In this document: positions 1-6,170 of the stretch, one piece after another | Layout: each line of letters starts with the position of its first letter | Position numbering within the stretch: the stretch's first letter is position 1 | Source of the DNA: Klebsiella pneumoniae | GTDB lineage: Bacteria > Pseudomonadota > Gammaproteobacteria > Pseudomonadales > Azotimanducaceae | Reading direction: 5' to 3' | Length of the DNA stretch: 10,362 nt | Assembly: GCA_945878745.1 (NCBI GenBank) | Contig: CAMDVY010000062.1 | Location: 1 to 10,362 of the forward strand | Translations under genes and position numbers: made by a program | Notes under the pieces: generated by a model | Seen by the model: only the letters and a program-made list of their open reading frames with translations | Databases searched by the model: none | What the model was told of the DNA's origin: nothing

Positions 1-552
1 GAAGGTAAGGATCAATCGAGCTTCACAGATCCGCAGAGCCGGATCATGAAACACGCCAGTGGTGCGTACGAACAGAGTTACAACGGTCACACGGCGGTTG
101 ATGCCGAGCATCAGATCATTGTTGCGGCTGAACTGGGTAACAATGCGGCGGACAATCACGGTCTGCCGATCCTGCTGGATGCGGTGCAGAAGAACCTGGG
201 CCGGTTACCGGAACAAGTCCTGGCTGACACAGGCTTCCGCGCCGAAGCGGTGCTCGAAGCGATGAGCCAAAGAGCCTGTGAAGTGTTAGTTGCGTTGGGT
301 CGAGAAGGCCGAGAGCAGGCCAAGGTCGACCCGGACCGACACCCGCATACCGCAGCGATGGCCGAGCGCATGGAGACGGAGTCCGCGCAGCAAGCCTATC
401 GGCAACGCAAGGCGATTGTTGAAGCACCGAACGGCTGGATCAAGGTGGTGCTCGGGTTCCGACAGTTCAGTCTGCGAGGGCTCGCGAAGGTTCAAGCGGA
501 GTGGAAGCTCGTCTGCATGGCGCTGAATCTGCGGCGGATGGCGTACCTTTGA
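1..552 (+). CDS. IS1182-family-like transposase, C-terminal part (5' cut by window edge)
   Basis: The reading frame is open from base 1, so the start lies outside the window; the first in-frame ATG (46) is internal, because the codons before it already match the family (FTDPQSRIMK, then YNGHTAVDAEHQIIVAAE). These blocks are characteristic of IS1182-type DDE transposases, which cut and join element ends. The second catalytic Asp is visible in VLADTGF (Asp codon 226-228), and the final Glu probably in AIVEAPNGWIK. The typical tail follows, with FSLRGLAKVQAEWKL and ALNLRRM before the stop. The visible part has no frameshift or internal stop, so the element may be intact to the left. Neither terminal inverted repeat nor a target duplication can be confirmed, because only one side is present. 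Family assignment is by motif recognition, not alignment. Confidence 0.85.
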   Translation, partial: EGKDQSSFTDPQSRIMKHASGAYEQSYNGHTAVDAEHQIIVAAELGNNAADNHGLPILLDAVQKNLGRLPEQVLADTGFRAEAVLEAMSQRACEVLVALGREGREQAKVDPDRHPHTAAMAERMETESAQQAYRQRKAIVEAPNGWIKVVLGFRQFSLRGLAKVQAEWKLVCMALNLRRMAYL

Positions 553-724
553 GCAGGAATAATGAGATAAATCCCGGCAAAAAGAGCAATTTGAGGTTGC
601 ACAGCACTGCGTCCTCGACCAGGAACGAATCTCATGCGATCTGAAACAGGATCTCTGAACAATGCATGATGATTAACGGCGCGACCTCGGAATCCGTGAC
701 TTCACTGAAACTCTGCCGCGCGGA

Positions 725-764
725 CTCCTAGACCCAATCGAGGCTTCTGATTCGATTGTAGGAG
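725..764. repeat. Interrupted inverted repeat (hairpin-forming)
   Basis: The arms are CTCCTA (725-730) plus CAATCGA (735-741) on the left, and TCGATTG (752-758) plus TAGGAG (759-764) on the right. This gives 13 pairs with a 4-base bulge on the left side and a 10-base loop. The structure lies about 75 bases beyond the stop of the minus-strand SnoaL-like gene and about 170 bases beyond the transposase stop. There is no T-run on either side, so a classical intrinsic terminator is not supported. It could be an mRNA 3'-end stabiliser, part of the insertion-element end, or a protein-binding site. Confidence 0.45.
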
Positions 765-772
765 GGCCTCCT
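760..772. repeat. 13-bp near-palindrome AGGAGG-G-CCTCCT
   Basis: Two 6-base arms are perfectly complementary around one central base. The left arm shares bases with the right arm of the hairpin at 725-764, so the two structures would compete. The single-base centre is too tight for a hairpin loop, so if functional it is more likely a protein-binding site. It may also be chance. Confidence 0.25.
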
Positions 773-839
773 CATCCCGTTCTTCTACGGAACCTGTCGG
801 CGACAGCGAGCTTCTCCCTCCACAACCGTTACGTGATTA

Positions 840-1253
840 CTAGTAGTTATGCGTTTCCATCACTTCGTATTTCCGCTTCTGGAAATACCAGCGACCACCC
901 GCTTTCACGTAGTCATCTTCATACTTACCAGTCACGTTGCGGCGCACACCATCTTTCTGGTGCAGGAATTCTTGTTGGTACCAAGTCGCATGGGCTTTGT
1001 CACCGGTGACCGTCATCGGGCCGGCAGAAGCAAAAAAGCCTACAAAAGAAAATCCCGACATGGCGTTTTGCCACATTGGCACAAAGTTCGCCTTGCCTGT
1101 GATGCCGTCACCGGTACCTGGTAGCGCCCATGTGGCATCATCGCGCCAGTTGGCAGCCCAGGCTTCGGCATCGAAGCGCATGACGGCATCATTGTAAGAT
1201 TCGACCAATTCGCGAATTGCGAGGCGGTCTTCGACGGGTCCTGAACTGATCAT
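840..1253 (-). CDS. SnoaL-like / NTF2-superfamily protein
   Basis: This 137-residue protein has the small cone-shaped alpha+beta fold signature of the SnoaL-like (SnoaL_4) group. An N-terminal helix region (EDRLAIRELVESYNDAVMRFDAEAWAANW) leads to a DDATWALPGTG turn, and the second half carries beta strands such as KAHATWYQQEFLHQ and GRWYFQKRKYEV. Family members include small isomerases, dehydratases and hydroxylase accessory subunits, with many of unknown role, and they often sit in aromatic or steroid catabolic loci. I chose the ATG at 1253 because GGGAGG lies 5 bases upstream; a longer frame to 1301 adds 16 residues that do not look conserved and would place this ribosome site inside the gene. 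It is divergent from the epimerase, with 137 bases between starts. It resembles the right-hand catabolic genes in theme more than the glycan genes. Family level is fairly sure; substrate and activity are unknown. Confidence 0.8.
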   Translation of the reverse strand: MISSGPVEDRLAIRELVESYNDAVMRFDAEAWAANWRDDATWALPGTGDGITGKANFVPMWQNAMSGFSFVGFFASAGPMTVTGDKAHATWYQQEFLHQKDGVRRNVTGKYEDDYVKAGGRWYFQKRKYEVMETHNY

Positions 1254-1390
1254 GATTTCCTCCCGGAAAGATGGTTGATGGAATTTCAGACTTAATGACA
1301 AGGTAGCCGGAAACAGGTGCGTTGCACAGGGGTTGACGTTAACTGGGCGGGCGTCTGTCCGAGTTGAAAGGGCAGGTTTTGGGTAAAAAG
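1254..1390. promoter_or_regulatory. Divergent intergenic region, presumed bidirectional promoter region
   Basis: The SnoaL-like gene reads left and the epimerase operon reads right from this 137-base spacer, so promoters for both are expected here. A TTGACG hexamer at 1333-1338 resembles a -35 box for the plus strand and sits in a GTTGACGTTAAC half-symmetric element, but I see no good -10 box 16-18 bases later. The placement is inferred from gene orientation, not from a convincing promoter. Confidence 0.35.
1259..1264 (-). promoter_or_regulatory. Ribosome binding site GGGAGG deciding the SnoaL-like start
   Basis: On the minus strand GGGAGG is followed by five bases and then ATG (1253). No comparable site precedes the longer in-frame start at 1301, so this site fixes the start. 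Confidence 0.7.
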
Positions 1391-2293
1391 ATGGACTATC
1401 GGAACAAACGGGTGCTGGTTACGGGTGGCCACGGATTCATTGGCCGACCACTTGCCGTTCGGCTGGCAGCTTCTGGCGCGGAAGTTCTGGCGGTAAGCAG
1501 AAGCGATCACCCAGATTTTGCAGGCGTACGCTCGGTAGCTCTCGATCTTTCGGATCGCATGGCTGTCGATGATCTCTTCTCCATGTTTCGACCGGATATC
1601 GTGCTGCATCTCGCGAGCCTCGTAGTTGGTACGAGATCGCCTGAAGTCGTTCTACCGATCTATCACAGTAACTTGACCAGCACCGTTAATTTGCTGATGG
1701 CTGCCAACTCCCATGGCTGTGAACGGGTGGTATTGACGGGGTCTCTCGAAGAGCCAGATCCGGATATGGGCTCTCCCATTCCCAGCTCTCCTTATGCCGC
1801 AGCCAAGGCGGCCGCATCTGCTTACGGGAGGATGTTCCACGCCCTATTTGGGCTATCTGTAGTGATTCTGCGAGTGTTCATGGTGTACGGGCCCGGGCAG
1901 GCAGACCTGAAAAAGCTGGTGCCATATGTGATCACTACCCTTGATCGAGGCGAGGTACCAACTTTTTCCAGCGGCACCCGGGAGGTGGACTGGGTGTATG
2001 TAGACGATGTCGTTCGCGCCTATGAACTTGCAGGGCTCGTGCAAGGCGCTGACGGTAAGACCATCGATGTCGGGAGCGGCACATTTACCAGCGTCCGGAA
2101 CGTCGTGGAGAAGCTGTTTTTGTTGATGAATGTGGCGAAACCACCGGTCTTCGGGGGCGCACAGGATCGAGTGATGGAGCAGGTACGTCTGGCGAACGTG
2201 GAAACCGCTGCGCGAGTCCTTGGATGGGCGCCTAGAGTTTCATTGCAGGACGGGTTGGCGATGGCAGTCCGTTCTTATAAGGAGGTTAAATGA
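1391..2293 (+). CDS. NAD-dependent epimerase/dehydratase (extended SDR), nucleotide-sugar type
   Basis: This 300-residue extended short-chain dehydrogenase has the Rossmann dinucleotide motif TGGHGFIG at residues 11-18, an acidic strand end (LDLSD, 51-55), and the catalytic set TGS (116-118) with YAAAK (Tyr135, Lys139). The C-terminal part (VDWVYVDDVVRAY, then TIDVGSGTFTSVRNVV) is the substrate domain seen in UDP- or GDP-sugar epimerases and dehydratases. It likely interconverts an activated sugar in the cytoplasm for the glycosyltransferases that follow. I prefer the ATG at 1391: the frame extends to a TTG at 1364, but those nine residues precede the normal Rossmann start. The ribosome site is weak (GGGT, 1381-1384). 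The stop overlaps the start of a 38-codon ORF in an ATGA arrangement. The exact reaction cannot be told; this branch includes GalE-like, GMD/RMD-like and other enzymes. Confidence 0.88.
   Translation: MDYRNKRVLVTGGHGFIGRPLAVRLAASGAEVLAVSRSDHPDFAGVRSVALDLSDRMAVDDLFSMFRPDIVLHLASLVVGTRSPEVVLPIYHSNLTSTVNLLMAANSHGCERVVLTGSLEEPDPDMGSPIPSSPYAAAKAAASAYGRMFHALFGLSVVILRVFMVYGPGQADLKKLVPYVITTLDRGEVPTFSSGTREVDWVYVDDVVRAYELAGLVQGADGKTIDVGSGTFTSVRNVVEKLFLLMNVAKPPVFGGAQDRVMEQVRLANVETAARVLGWAPRVSLQDGLAMAVRSYKEVK
2278..2286 (+). promoter_or_regulatory. Perfect 9-base Shine-Dalgarno TAAGGAGGT inside the epimerase end
   Basis: This stretch is fully complementary to the 3' end of standard 16S rRNA and lies within the last codons of the epimerase. 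It precedes the ATG at 2290 by three bases, four from the GGAGG core, which is slightly short but usable. The downstream glycosyltransferase start is over 110 bases away and has its own site. The strong site is therefore the main evidence that translation begins at 2290. Confidence 0.6.
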
Positions 2294-2406
2294 AAGGGAT
2301 TCGCCCGCAGCAGATCGCGACTGTCGTCAAACTTTCGAAATCGTGGGCGCTGACGACTCTCCCCGGATTCTACCCGCGACCAAGACTAGAAGGGACCGAC
2401 CGATGA
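2290..2406 (+). CDS. Small hypothetical protein, 38 aa, coupled to both neighbours
   Basis: An ATG at 2290 overlaps the epimerase stop (ATGA, 2290-2293), and the ORF ends at a TGA (2404-2406) that overlaps the glycosyltransferase start in the same way (ATGA, 2403-2406). A perfect Shine-Dalgarno sits just upstream, so translation of all three ORFs could be coupled. The product begins MKGIRPQQIATVVKLSKSW and ends with a proline/arginine-rich tail (FYPRPRLEGTDR). It is basic, has no obvious membrane helix and contains no cysteine. I do not recognise a family. It may be a real small protein, a translated spacer that carries ribosomes to the glycosyltransferase, or the remnant of a larger gene whose middle was deleted. 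The glycosyltransferase frame is also open across this stretch, but that upstream extension does not look like protein of its family. Confidence 0.45.
   Translation: MKGIRPQQIATVVKLSKSWALTTLPGFYPRPRLEGTDR
2388..2394 (+). promoter_or_regulatory. Ribosome binding site for the first glycosyltransferase
   Basis: AGAAGGG lies eight bases before the ATG at 2403. It supports this start over upstream starts in the same open frame (the frame stays open back to at least 2220), where the extra 61 residues are unlike the family. Confidence 0.6.
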
Positions 2407-3623
2407 GTACGCTACTGTCGATCAACAACTATTACTACGTGCGGGGTGGAGCGGAAGTCGTGTTTCTCGAACATAACCGGTTGTTCGAGAAGGCAGGATG
2501 GAACGTGGTGCCTTTCAGCATGCAGCATCCGAATAACCTGTCCAGTGAGTGGGCGCCTCATTTCATCGATGAGCTCGAATTCGGCGGTGCGTACAGTCCC
2601 TGGCAGAAGATCCGAATGGCAGCTAAAGCGGTGTATTCAACGGAAGCGCAGGAAAAAGTTGGCGATCTGATCAATAGGGTCAAACCTAAACTTGCCCACG
2701 CACACAATATCTATCACCACTTGTCACCGGCAATACTTCGAACCTTGCATGACGCGTCCGTGCCTGTAGTGCTGACCTTGCACGATCTCAAGATTGCGTG
2801 TCCGTCGTATCACATGCTCTCAGCCGGAGAAGTTTGTGAGAGATGCAAAGGAGGGAAGCTGCGCAATGTGGTAGTGCATCGCTGTATGAAAGGCAGTGTT
2901 GCATTGAGTGGGCTGGTTTGGCTCGAGGCCACGCTGCATCGCGCTCTGAATACCTACCTGGATTGTGTCGACCGGTTTGTCGTGCCGTCACAATTTCTGT
3001 TAAACAAACTAGTGGAGTGGGGGTGGCCGAGAGAGCGGTTCCTTCATATCCCGAACTTCGTCGATGCGCATAAGCTGGTACCGAACTTCCGACCCGGCGA
3101 ATACTTTGTCTATGTGGGCAGGCTGTCGAAAGAAAAAGGGTTGGACACGTTGATTCGTGCGGTTGCAAAAAGTGGGACCAAGGGGCTAGTAGTCGGGACT
3201 GGTCCCATGGAGCAGGTATTGAAGGGGCTCGTGCAGGACCTGGGCGCTGACGTGAAATTTGCTGGCTATCAGACCGGTGACGCCCTGCACGACTGCATTC
3301 GCGGAGCGCGCGCACTGGTTCTGCCGTCTGAGTGGTATGAAAACGCCCCGCTGTCCATTCTCGAAGCCCATGCGCTTGGCAAACCGGTCATCGGCGCAAA
3401 AATTGGTGGCATTCCGGAGATGGTGCTCGAAGGGGTTACAGGTCACACCTTTGCCAGTCGCTCGGTCGATGAACTGGCTGCGCTTCTCCAGCAATATGCT
3501 TCGACAAATGAGGCTGAAGTCGTGAGGCTTGGGAAGGAAGCTAACAGGATCGTGTTGTCGGATTACTCTCCGGCACGCTATGTCGAATCAGTCCAGAAAC
3601 TCTATCGGGAACTATCAGGCTGA
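2403..3623 (+). CDS. GT4-family glycosyltransferase with cysteine cluster
   Basis: This 406-residue protein has the two-domain GT-B layout of GT4 retaining glycosyltransferases, which move a sugar from a nucleotide donor to a lipid-linked or growing glycan at the cytoplasmic face of the inner membrane. The N-terminal acceptor domain starts MSTLLSINNYYYVRGGAEVV with the glycine-rich loop (RGGAE, 14-18), and HAHNIYHHLSPAI follows near 99-111. The C-terminal donor domain has VYVGRLSKEKGLDTLI (237-251), VVGTGP and the E-x7-E motif (Glu313, Glu321 in ENAPLSILEA). Four cysteines, Cys133, Cys145, Cys148 and Cys161, lie in a C-x11-C-x2-C-x12-C pattern, which could bind a metal; a similar cluster occurs in one GT4 subgroup. 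The start is set by AGAAGGG and by coupling to the upstream ORF. The 3' end overlaps the convergent glycosyltransferase by 9 bases. Donor and acceptor are unknown. Confidence 0.9.
   Translation: MSTLLSINNYYYVRGGAEVVFLEHNRLFEKAGWNVVPFSMQHPNNLSSEWAPHFIDELEFGGAYSPWQKIRMAAKAVYSTEAQEKVGDLINRVKPKLAHAHNIYHHLSPAILRTLHDASVPVVLTLHDLKIACPSYHMLSAGEVCERCKGGKLRNVVVHRCMKGSVALSGLVWLEATLHRALNTYLDCVDRFVVPSQFLLNKLVEWGWPRERFLHIPNFVDAHKLVPNFRPGEYFVYVGRLSKEKGLDTLIRAVAKSGTKGLVVGTGPMEQVLKGLVQDLGADVKFAGYQTGDALHDCIRGARALVLPSEWYENAPLSILEAHALGKPVIGAKIGGIPEMVLEGVTGHTFASRSVDELAALLQQYASTNEAEVVRLGKEANRIVLSDYSPARYVESVQKLYRELSG
3615..3623. other. Convergent 9-bp overlap of two glycosyltransferase genes
   Basis: The plus-strand gene ends with TGA at 3621-3623 and the minus-strand gene ends with TGA read from 3617 to 3615, so their last codons share DNA. 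There is no room for a terminator between them, so each transcript must run into the other gene as antisense before stopping. Confidence 0.85.
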
Positions 3624-4763
3624 AGCGGCCTGTCGGAGTACTTTCACCGTCTGGCAAGCAATCGGCTGCCAGTCGTATTTCTCTCGAACAAATTGCCGGC
3701 GTTGTTCTCGTTCGACATCACCTAATGGAAGCGCGGCGAACTCAATTAGCTTTTCGGCAAGTTCTTCGGTATCGCCGAGATGAAAGTAGTGGCTGGTGTC
3801 GAGGCTCACTTCGAGGTTGCTCGGAATATCGCTGACGATGGAGCGAAGCCCATAACTCAGTGCTTCCAACAAGGCGATGGGCAGCCCTTCGTGAGACGAG
3901 GGCAGGACAAAAATACCCGCGTGTGAGTAAAGTTGGTGCAATTCCTCACCGGACCGGTACCCTGCCATCACGATGTCCTTCGACCGGGACGCCATTTTCT
4001 TCAGCTTGGTTCCGTAGGGGTCGCCTTCCCGTGTACTGCCAACCAAAACCAGCTTCCAGCCTCGGATGTTCGCTTTCAGGAAGCCCTCTATCAAATCATG
4101 CTGTCTTTTTTCAGGTACGCACCGGCTCACCTGGATGACATAACGTCCCTTTTCCAGCCCCATTCTACAAAGTTGGTCATGGGCCAGGACTGGAGGGGGG
4201 AGACGTACCCCGTTGGGAACGAGCCAGCTCTGCTGGTGAAATTGCTTCTCTACCCATTCCCTGATGACCTGAGAAACCACTATTCGCTCATTCGCAAATT
4301 GCATGCCGAATTTCTCGCCAAGACGGAGCATCATCTTGGCGAAACCACCCCAGCGCTCTCTGTCATAGTCGAACCCGTGATGAGTCACGACGACGTGTAC
4401 CCCGAACAAGCGAGCACTTGGAGTGACCAGCGCTGGCCCTATGGCATGTATGTGCAGCACATCGGGTCGTTTGATGATGGCGTAGATCACCCCGATGCAC
4501 GAATGCAGGATGGTTTCGAGCCAATTCATCTTGGGCGCCCACAACCAAGTGACTTTGATCGCAGATGGCCAGTCGTAGCGGGTATTCCGGTACGTTGACC
4601 TGCCCAAAACCTCGACGGAATGACCTTCGGCAGCGATCAAGGGTACCAACTCCTCGACATGGCGCTCAATTCCGCCTTCGCATCCGGGGCCTCGGGTACC
4701 GAGGACCAGAATGCGTAACCGCGAATCTGCGTTTGCCTGAGAATTTGAATGGGCTAGTTGCAA
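3615..4763 (-). CDS. GT4-family glycosyltransferase, second, convergent
   Basis: This protein of about 382 residues is a second GT-B, GT4-type glycosyltransferase. Its N-terminal domain begins RLRILVLGTRGPGCEGGIERHVEEL (about 15-39); a GTRG...GGIE loop is seen in rhamnosyl- and related transferases. Next come DVLHIHAIGPAL (101-112) and VVVTHHGFDYD (124-134). The donor domain has VIQVSRCVPEKRQHDLIEGF (209-228), KLVLVGSTREGDPYG and the E-x7-E motif in HEGLPIALLEA (Glu292, Glu300). It likely acts at the inner-membrane cytoplasmic face in the same glycan pathway as the gene it faces. There is no in-frame ATG before the conserved part. I chose TTG at 4763 because AAGGAAGG lies just upstream; TTG at 4808 or 4805 is possible but lacks a ribosome site. 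Family is secure, sugar specificity unknown. Confidence 0.9.
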   Translation of the reverse strand: MQLAHSNSQANADSRLRILVLGTRGPGCEGGIERHVEELVPLIAAEGHSVEVLGRSTYRNTRYDWPSAIKVTWLWAPKMNWLETILHSCIGVIYAIIKRPDVLHIHAIGPALVTPSARLFGVHVVVTHHGFDYDRERWGGFAKMMLRLGEKFGMQFANERIVVSQVIREWVEKQFHQQSWLVPNGVRLPPPVLAHDQLCRMGLEKGRYVIQVSRCVPEKRQHDLIEGFLKANIRGWKLVLVGSTREGDPYGTKLKKMASRSKDIVMAGYRSGEELHQLYSHAGIFVLPSSHEGLPIALLEALSYGLRSIVSDIPSNLEVSLDTSHYFHLGDTEELAEKLIEFAALPLGDVEREQRRQFVREKYDWQPIACQTVKVLRQAASA

Positions 4764-5248
4764 AATGCCTTCCTTGGACTGCCTTGGCTTCCGAACCTGA
4801 CTCAACAAAGTAACTAAAAAAGAATCATGCCGATGCCGATATCAATCGGGCCGAGCGAGCTAAATCGGCTACAATTCTACCTCCCAAAATCAGAATGTCG
4901 TTAAGCGTTTTGTGAACGAAACCCCAATCTTGGCAATGATTTTGGACGAAGCAGCGCTTCCTTTGGCTGACATCAAGAAAGGAAATCCTTCGCGCGGCTC
5001 GTGCCAGCTGCGAACACACCGGCTCTATACCTTGTGGTGAAAAGTATCCTGTCGTTCGTGCACACGGACGGAATGGTGGCGGTCGCGTGGAAAAAGTCGT
5101 TGGTGTGAGTCATCGCGAGCCACCACGAATAGTCTCTGTGATAGAAAGTTGATCTCAGCAATGGAGTACGGCTGATTCGAAGGCGGCAGCCGTGTCCCTC
5201 TTTGCACTGAATATGGCCCCGCGCTTGCCAAACCGCCTCATTTTTAGG

Positions 5249-5263
5249 CCAGACCTTGTCTGG
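5249..5263. promoter_or_regulatory. Perfect dyad CCAGAC-CTT-GTCTGG, candidate operator
   Basis: Two perfectly complementary 6-base arms flank a 3-base centre, 58 bases before the dioxygenase ATG and 45 before its ribosome site. The position suits an operator or activator site for a dimeric regulator. No regulator gene lies in the window and no promoter boxes are clear, so the role is inferred from symmetry and position alone. Confidence 0.35.
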
Positions 5264-5308
5264 ACTCGTCCCCCTGCTTTCTCCGAGGTATGCTCTTCTG
5301 ACGTGAAC

Positions 5309-5314
5309 AGGGAG
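5309..5314 (+). promoter_or_regulatory. Ribosome binding site for the dioxygenase
   Basis: AGGGAG is followed by seven bases and then ATG at 5322. A second in-frame ATG at 5328 would be 13 bases away, so the first is preferred. Confidence 0.65.
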
Positions 5315-5321
5315 ATGAGCC

Positions 5322-6170
5322 ATGGTGATGCAGGCGGGTTTCCAGACGATTGGCGTGAACAGCCTCACGCCGCACATCGGTGCCGAGATTCAAGGCGTTG
5401 ATCTTTCGAAGCCGCTTGATAATGAGCAGTTCAGCGAAGTGTATCGAGCGTGGCTTGACTGGAAGCTGGTGGTGTTTCGCGATCAGCATCTCACACAAGA
5501 TCAGCACAAGGCTTTGGGTCGAAGATTTGGTTCGCTGCACGTGCACCCGATGCAGCACAGCTACGGCGGCGATCCGGAAATTCTCAGGATCAAAACCACG
5601 AAGGACTCGCGATATACGGCGGGTGAGGGCTGGCACACCGATGTCACCTGCGACGAGATACCACCCATGGGTTCGATGCTCTACATCACGCAGACACCGG
5701 AAGTCGGTGGTGGGGATACCTTGTTTGCCGACATGTATCTGGCCTGGGAGCTTCTGAGCGATACGATGAAGGGGATGCTTGCTGGCCTGACGGCGGTACA
5801 CGATGGCGCGCTGCCATTTCTCTCCTCCTATCGGGTCGCGCCGCCAGATGGCAAAGAGTACCCGCGCAATGAACATCCATTGGTAATCGCGCATCCTGAA
5901 ACGGGTCGAAAGGTGCTGTATGTGAACTCCGGGTTTACATCGCACATCAAGGGGCTGGCGCCGGCGGAAAGCAAGGCCATCCTCCAGTTCCTGTTCAACC
6001 ACATTGCGACAACGCCGCGACTGTACTGCCGAGTGGAATGGCAGCCGAATACGCTCACCTTCTGGGACAACCGATGCACACAGCATCATGCGGTGTGGGA
6101 CTACTTCCCGCATTCACGTTACGGTGAGCGCGTGACCATCGTTGGCACGCAGCGACCGAAGGCAGCCTGA
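5322..6170 (+). CDS. TauD/TfdA-family Fe(II)/2-oxoglutarate-dependent dioxygenase
   Basis: This 282-residue protein matches the usual length of TauD/TfdA enzymes, which couple oxidative decarboxylation of 2-oxoglutarate to hydroxylation of a substrate, often releasing sulfite, phenol or amine groups. The N-terminus IGAEIQGVDLSKPL (19-32) is a family hallmark. The iron ligands are all present: His105 and Asp107 in GWHTDV, and His255 in WDNRCTQHHAVWDY. Arg270 in YGERVTIVG is in place to bind the 2-oxoglutarate carboxylate. The enzyme has no signal peptide and is cytoplasmic. It is divergent from the upstream glycosyltransferase and convergent with the amidohydrolase, 36 bases away. The stop codon lies across an 11-base tandem duplication. 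Family is secure; the substrate (sulfonate, aryloxyacid, amine or other) cannot be told. Confidence 0.92.
   Translation: MVMQAGFQTIGVNSLTPHIGAEIQGVDLSKPLDNEQFSEVYRAWLDWKLVVFRDQHLTQDQHKALGRRFGSLHVHPMQHSYGGDPEILRIKTTKDSRYTAGEGWHTDVTCDEIPPMGSMLYITQTPEVGGGDTLFADMYLAWELLSDTMKGMLAGLTAVHDGALPFLSSYRVAPPDGKEYPRNEHPLVIAHPETGRKVLYVNSGFTSHIKGLAPAESKAILQFLFNHIATTPRLYCRVEWQPNTLTFWDNRCTQHHAVWDYFPHSRYGERVTIVGTQRPKAA

Larger units (their letters stand above)
553..839. other. Gene-free spacer between transposase and SnoaL-like gene
   Basis: No convincing coding region lies on either strand in these 287 bases. The part just after the transposase stop should contain the right terminal inverted repeat of the insertion element, but without the left end I cannot mark it. 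The only clear structure is the hairpin near 725-764 and the short GC-rich palindrome that overlaps its right arm. Confidence 0.6.
4764..5321. other. Long intergenic region between divergent glycosyltransferase and dioxygenase
   Basis: About 560 bases separate two divergent starts. Short open frames exist on the minus strand (4825-5019 and 4973-5377), but none gives a product I recognise, and the second runs into the dioxygenase coding region. An AT-rich patch near 4804-4826 lies just upstream of the glycosyltransferase start; on the minus strand a TTGATA hexamer at 4839-4844 could be its -35 box, without a good -10. The right part holds a perfect 6-base dyad at 5249-5263 upstream of the dioxygenase. 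The region probably holds both promoters and perhaps decayed sequence. I see no tRNA or terminator. Confidence 0.5.

Noticed and set aside
2220..2402. N-terminal extension of the first glycosyltransferase
   Set aside because: The frame is open, but the 61 extra residues are unlike the family, and a ribosome site with a coupled start marks 2403.
3933..4598. 221-residue plus-strand open frame opposite the second glycosyltransferase
   Set aside because: The minus-strand glycosyltransferase has all GT4 motifs across this span; the plus frame has none of any family.
4825..5019. 64-residue minus-strand open frame in the long intergenic region
   Set aside because: It contains no motif I recognise and has no ribosome site I can defend. 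A loose likeness to the end of sugar-transferase proteins was not strong enough to call.
5225..5247. TTGCCA as a -35 box upstream of the dioxygenase
   Set aside because: No acceptable -10 box follows at 16-18 bases, so no promoter was called.
4973..5377. 134-residue minus-strand open frame overlapping the dioxygenase start
   Set aside because: It runs antisense over the start of a clear dioxygenase gene, is rich in residues typical of shadow frames, and shows no domain.
5244..6113. 289-residue minus-strand open frame opposite the dioxygenase
   Set aside because: It is a long antisense shadow of a well-supported enzyme gene and has an arginine/histidine-rich composition typical of such frames.
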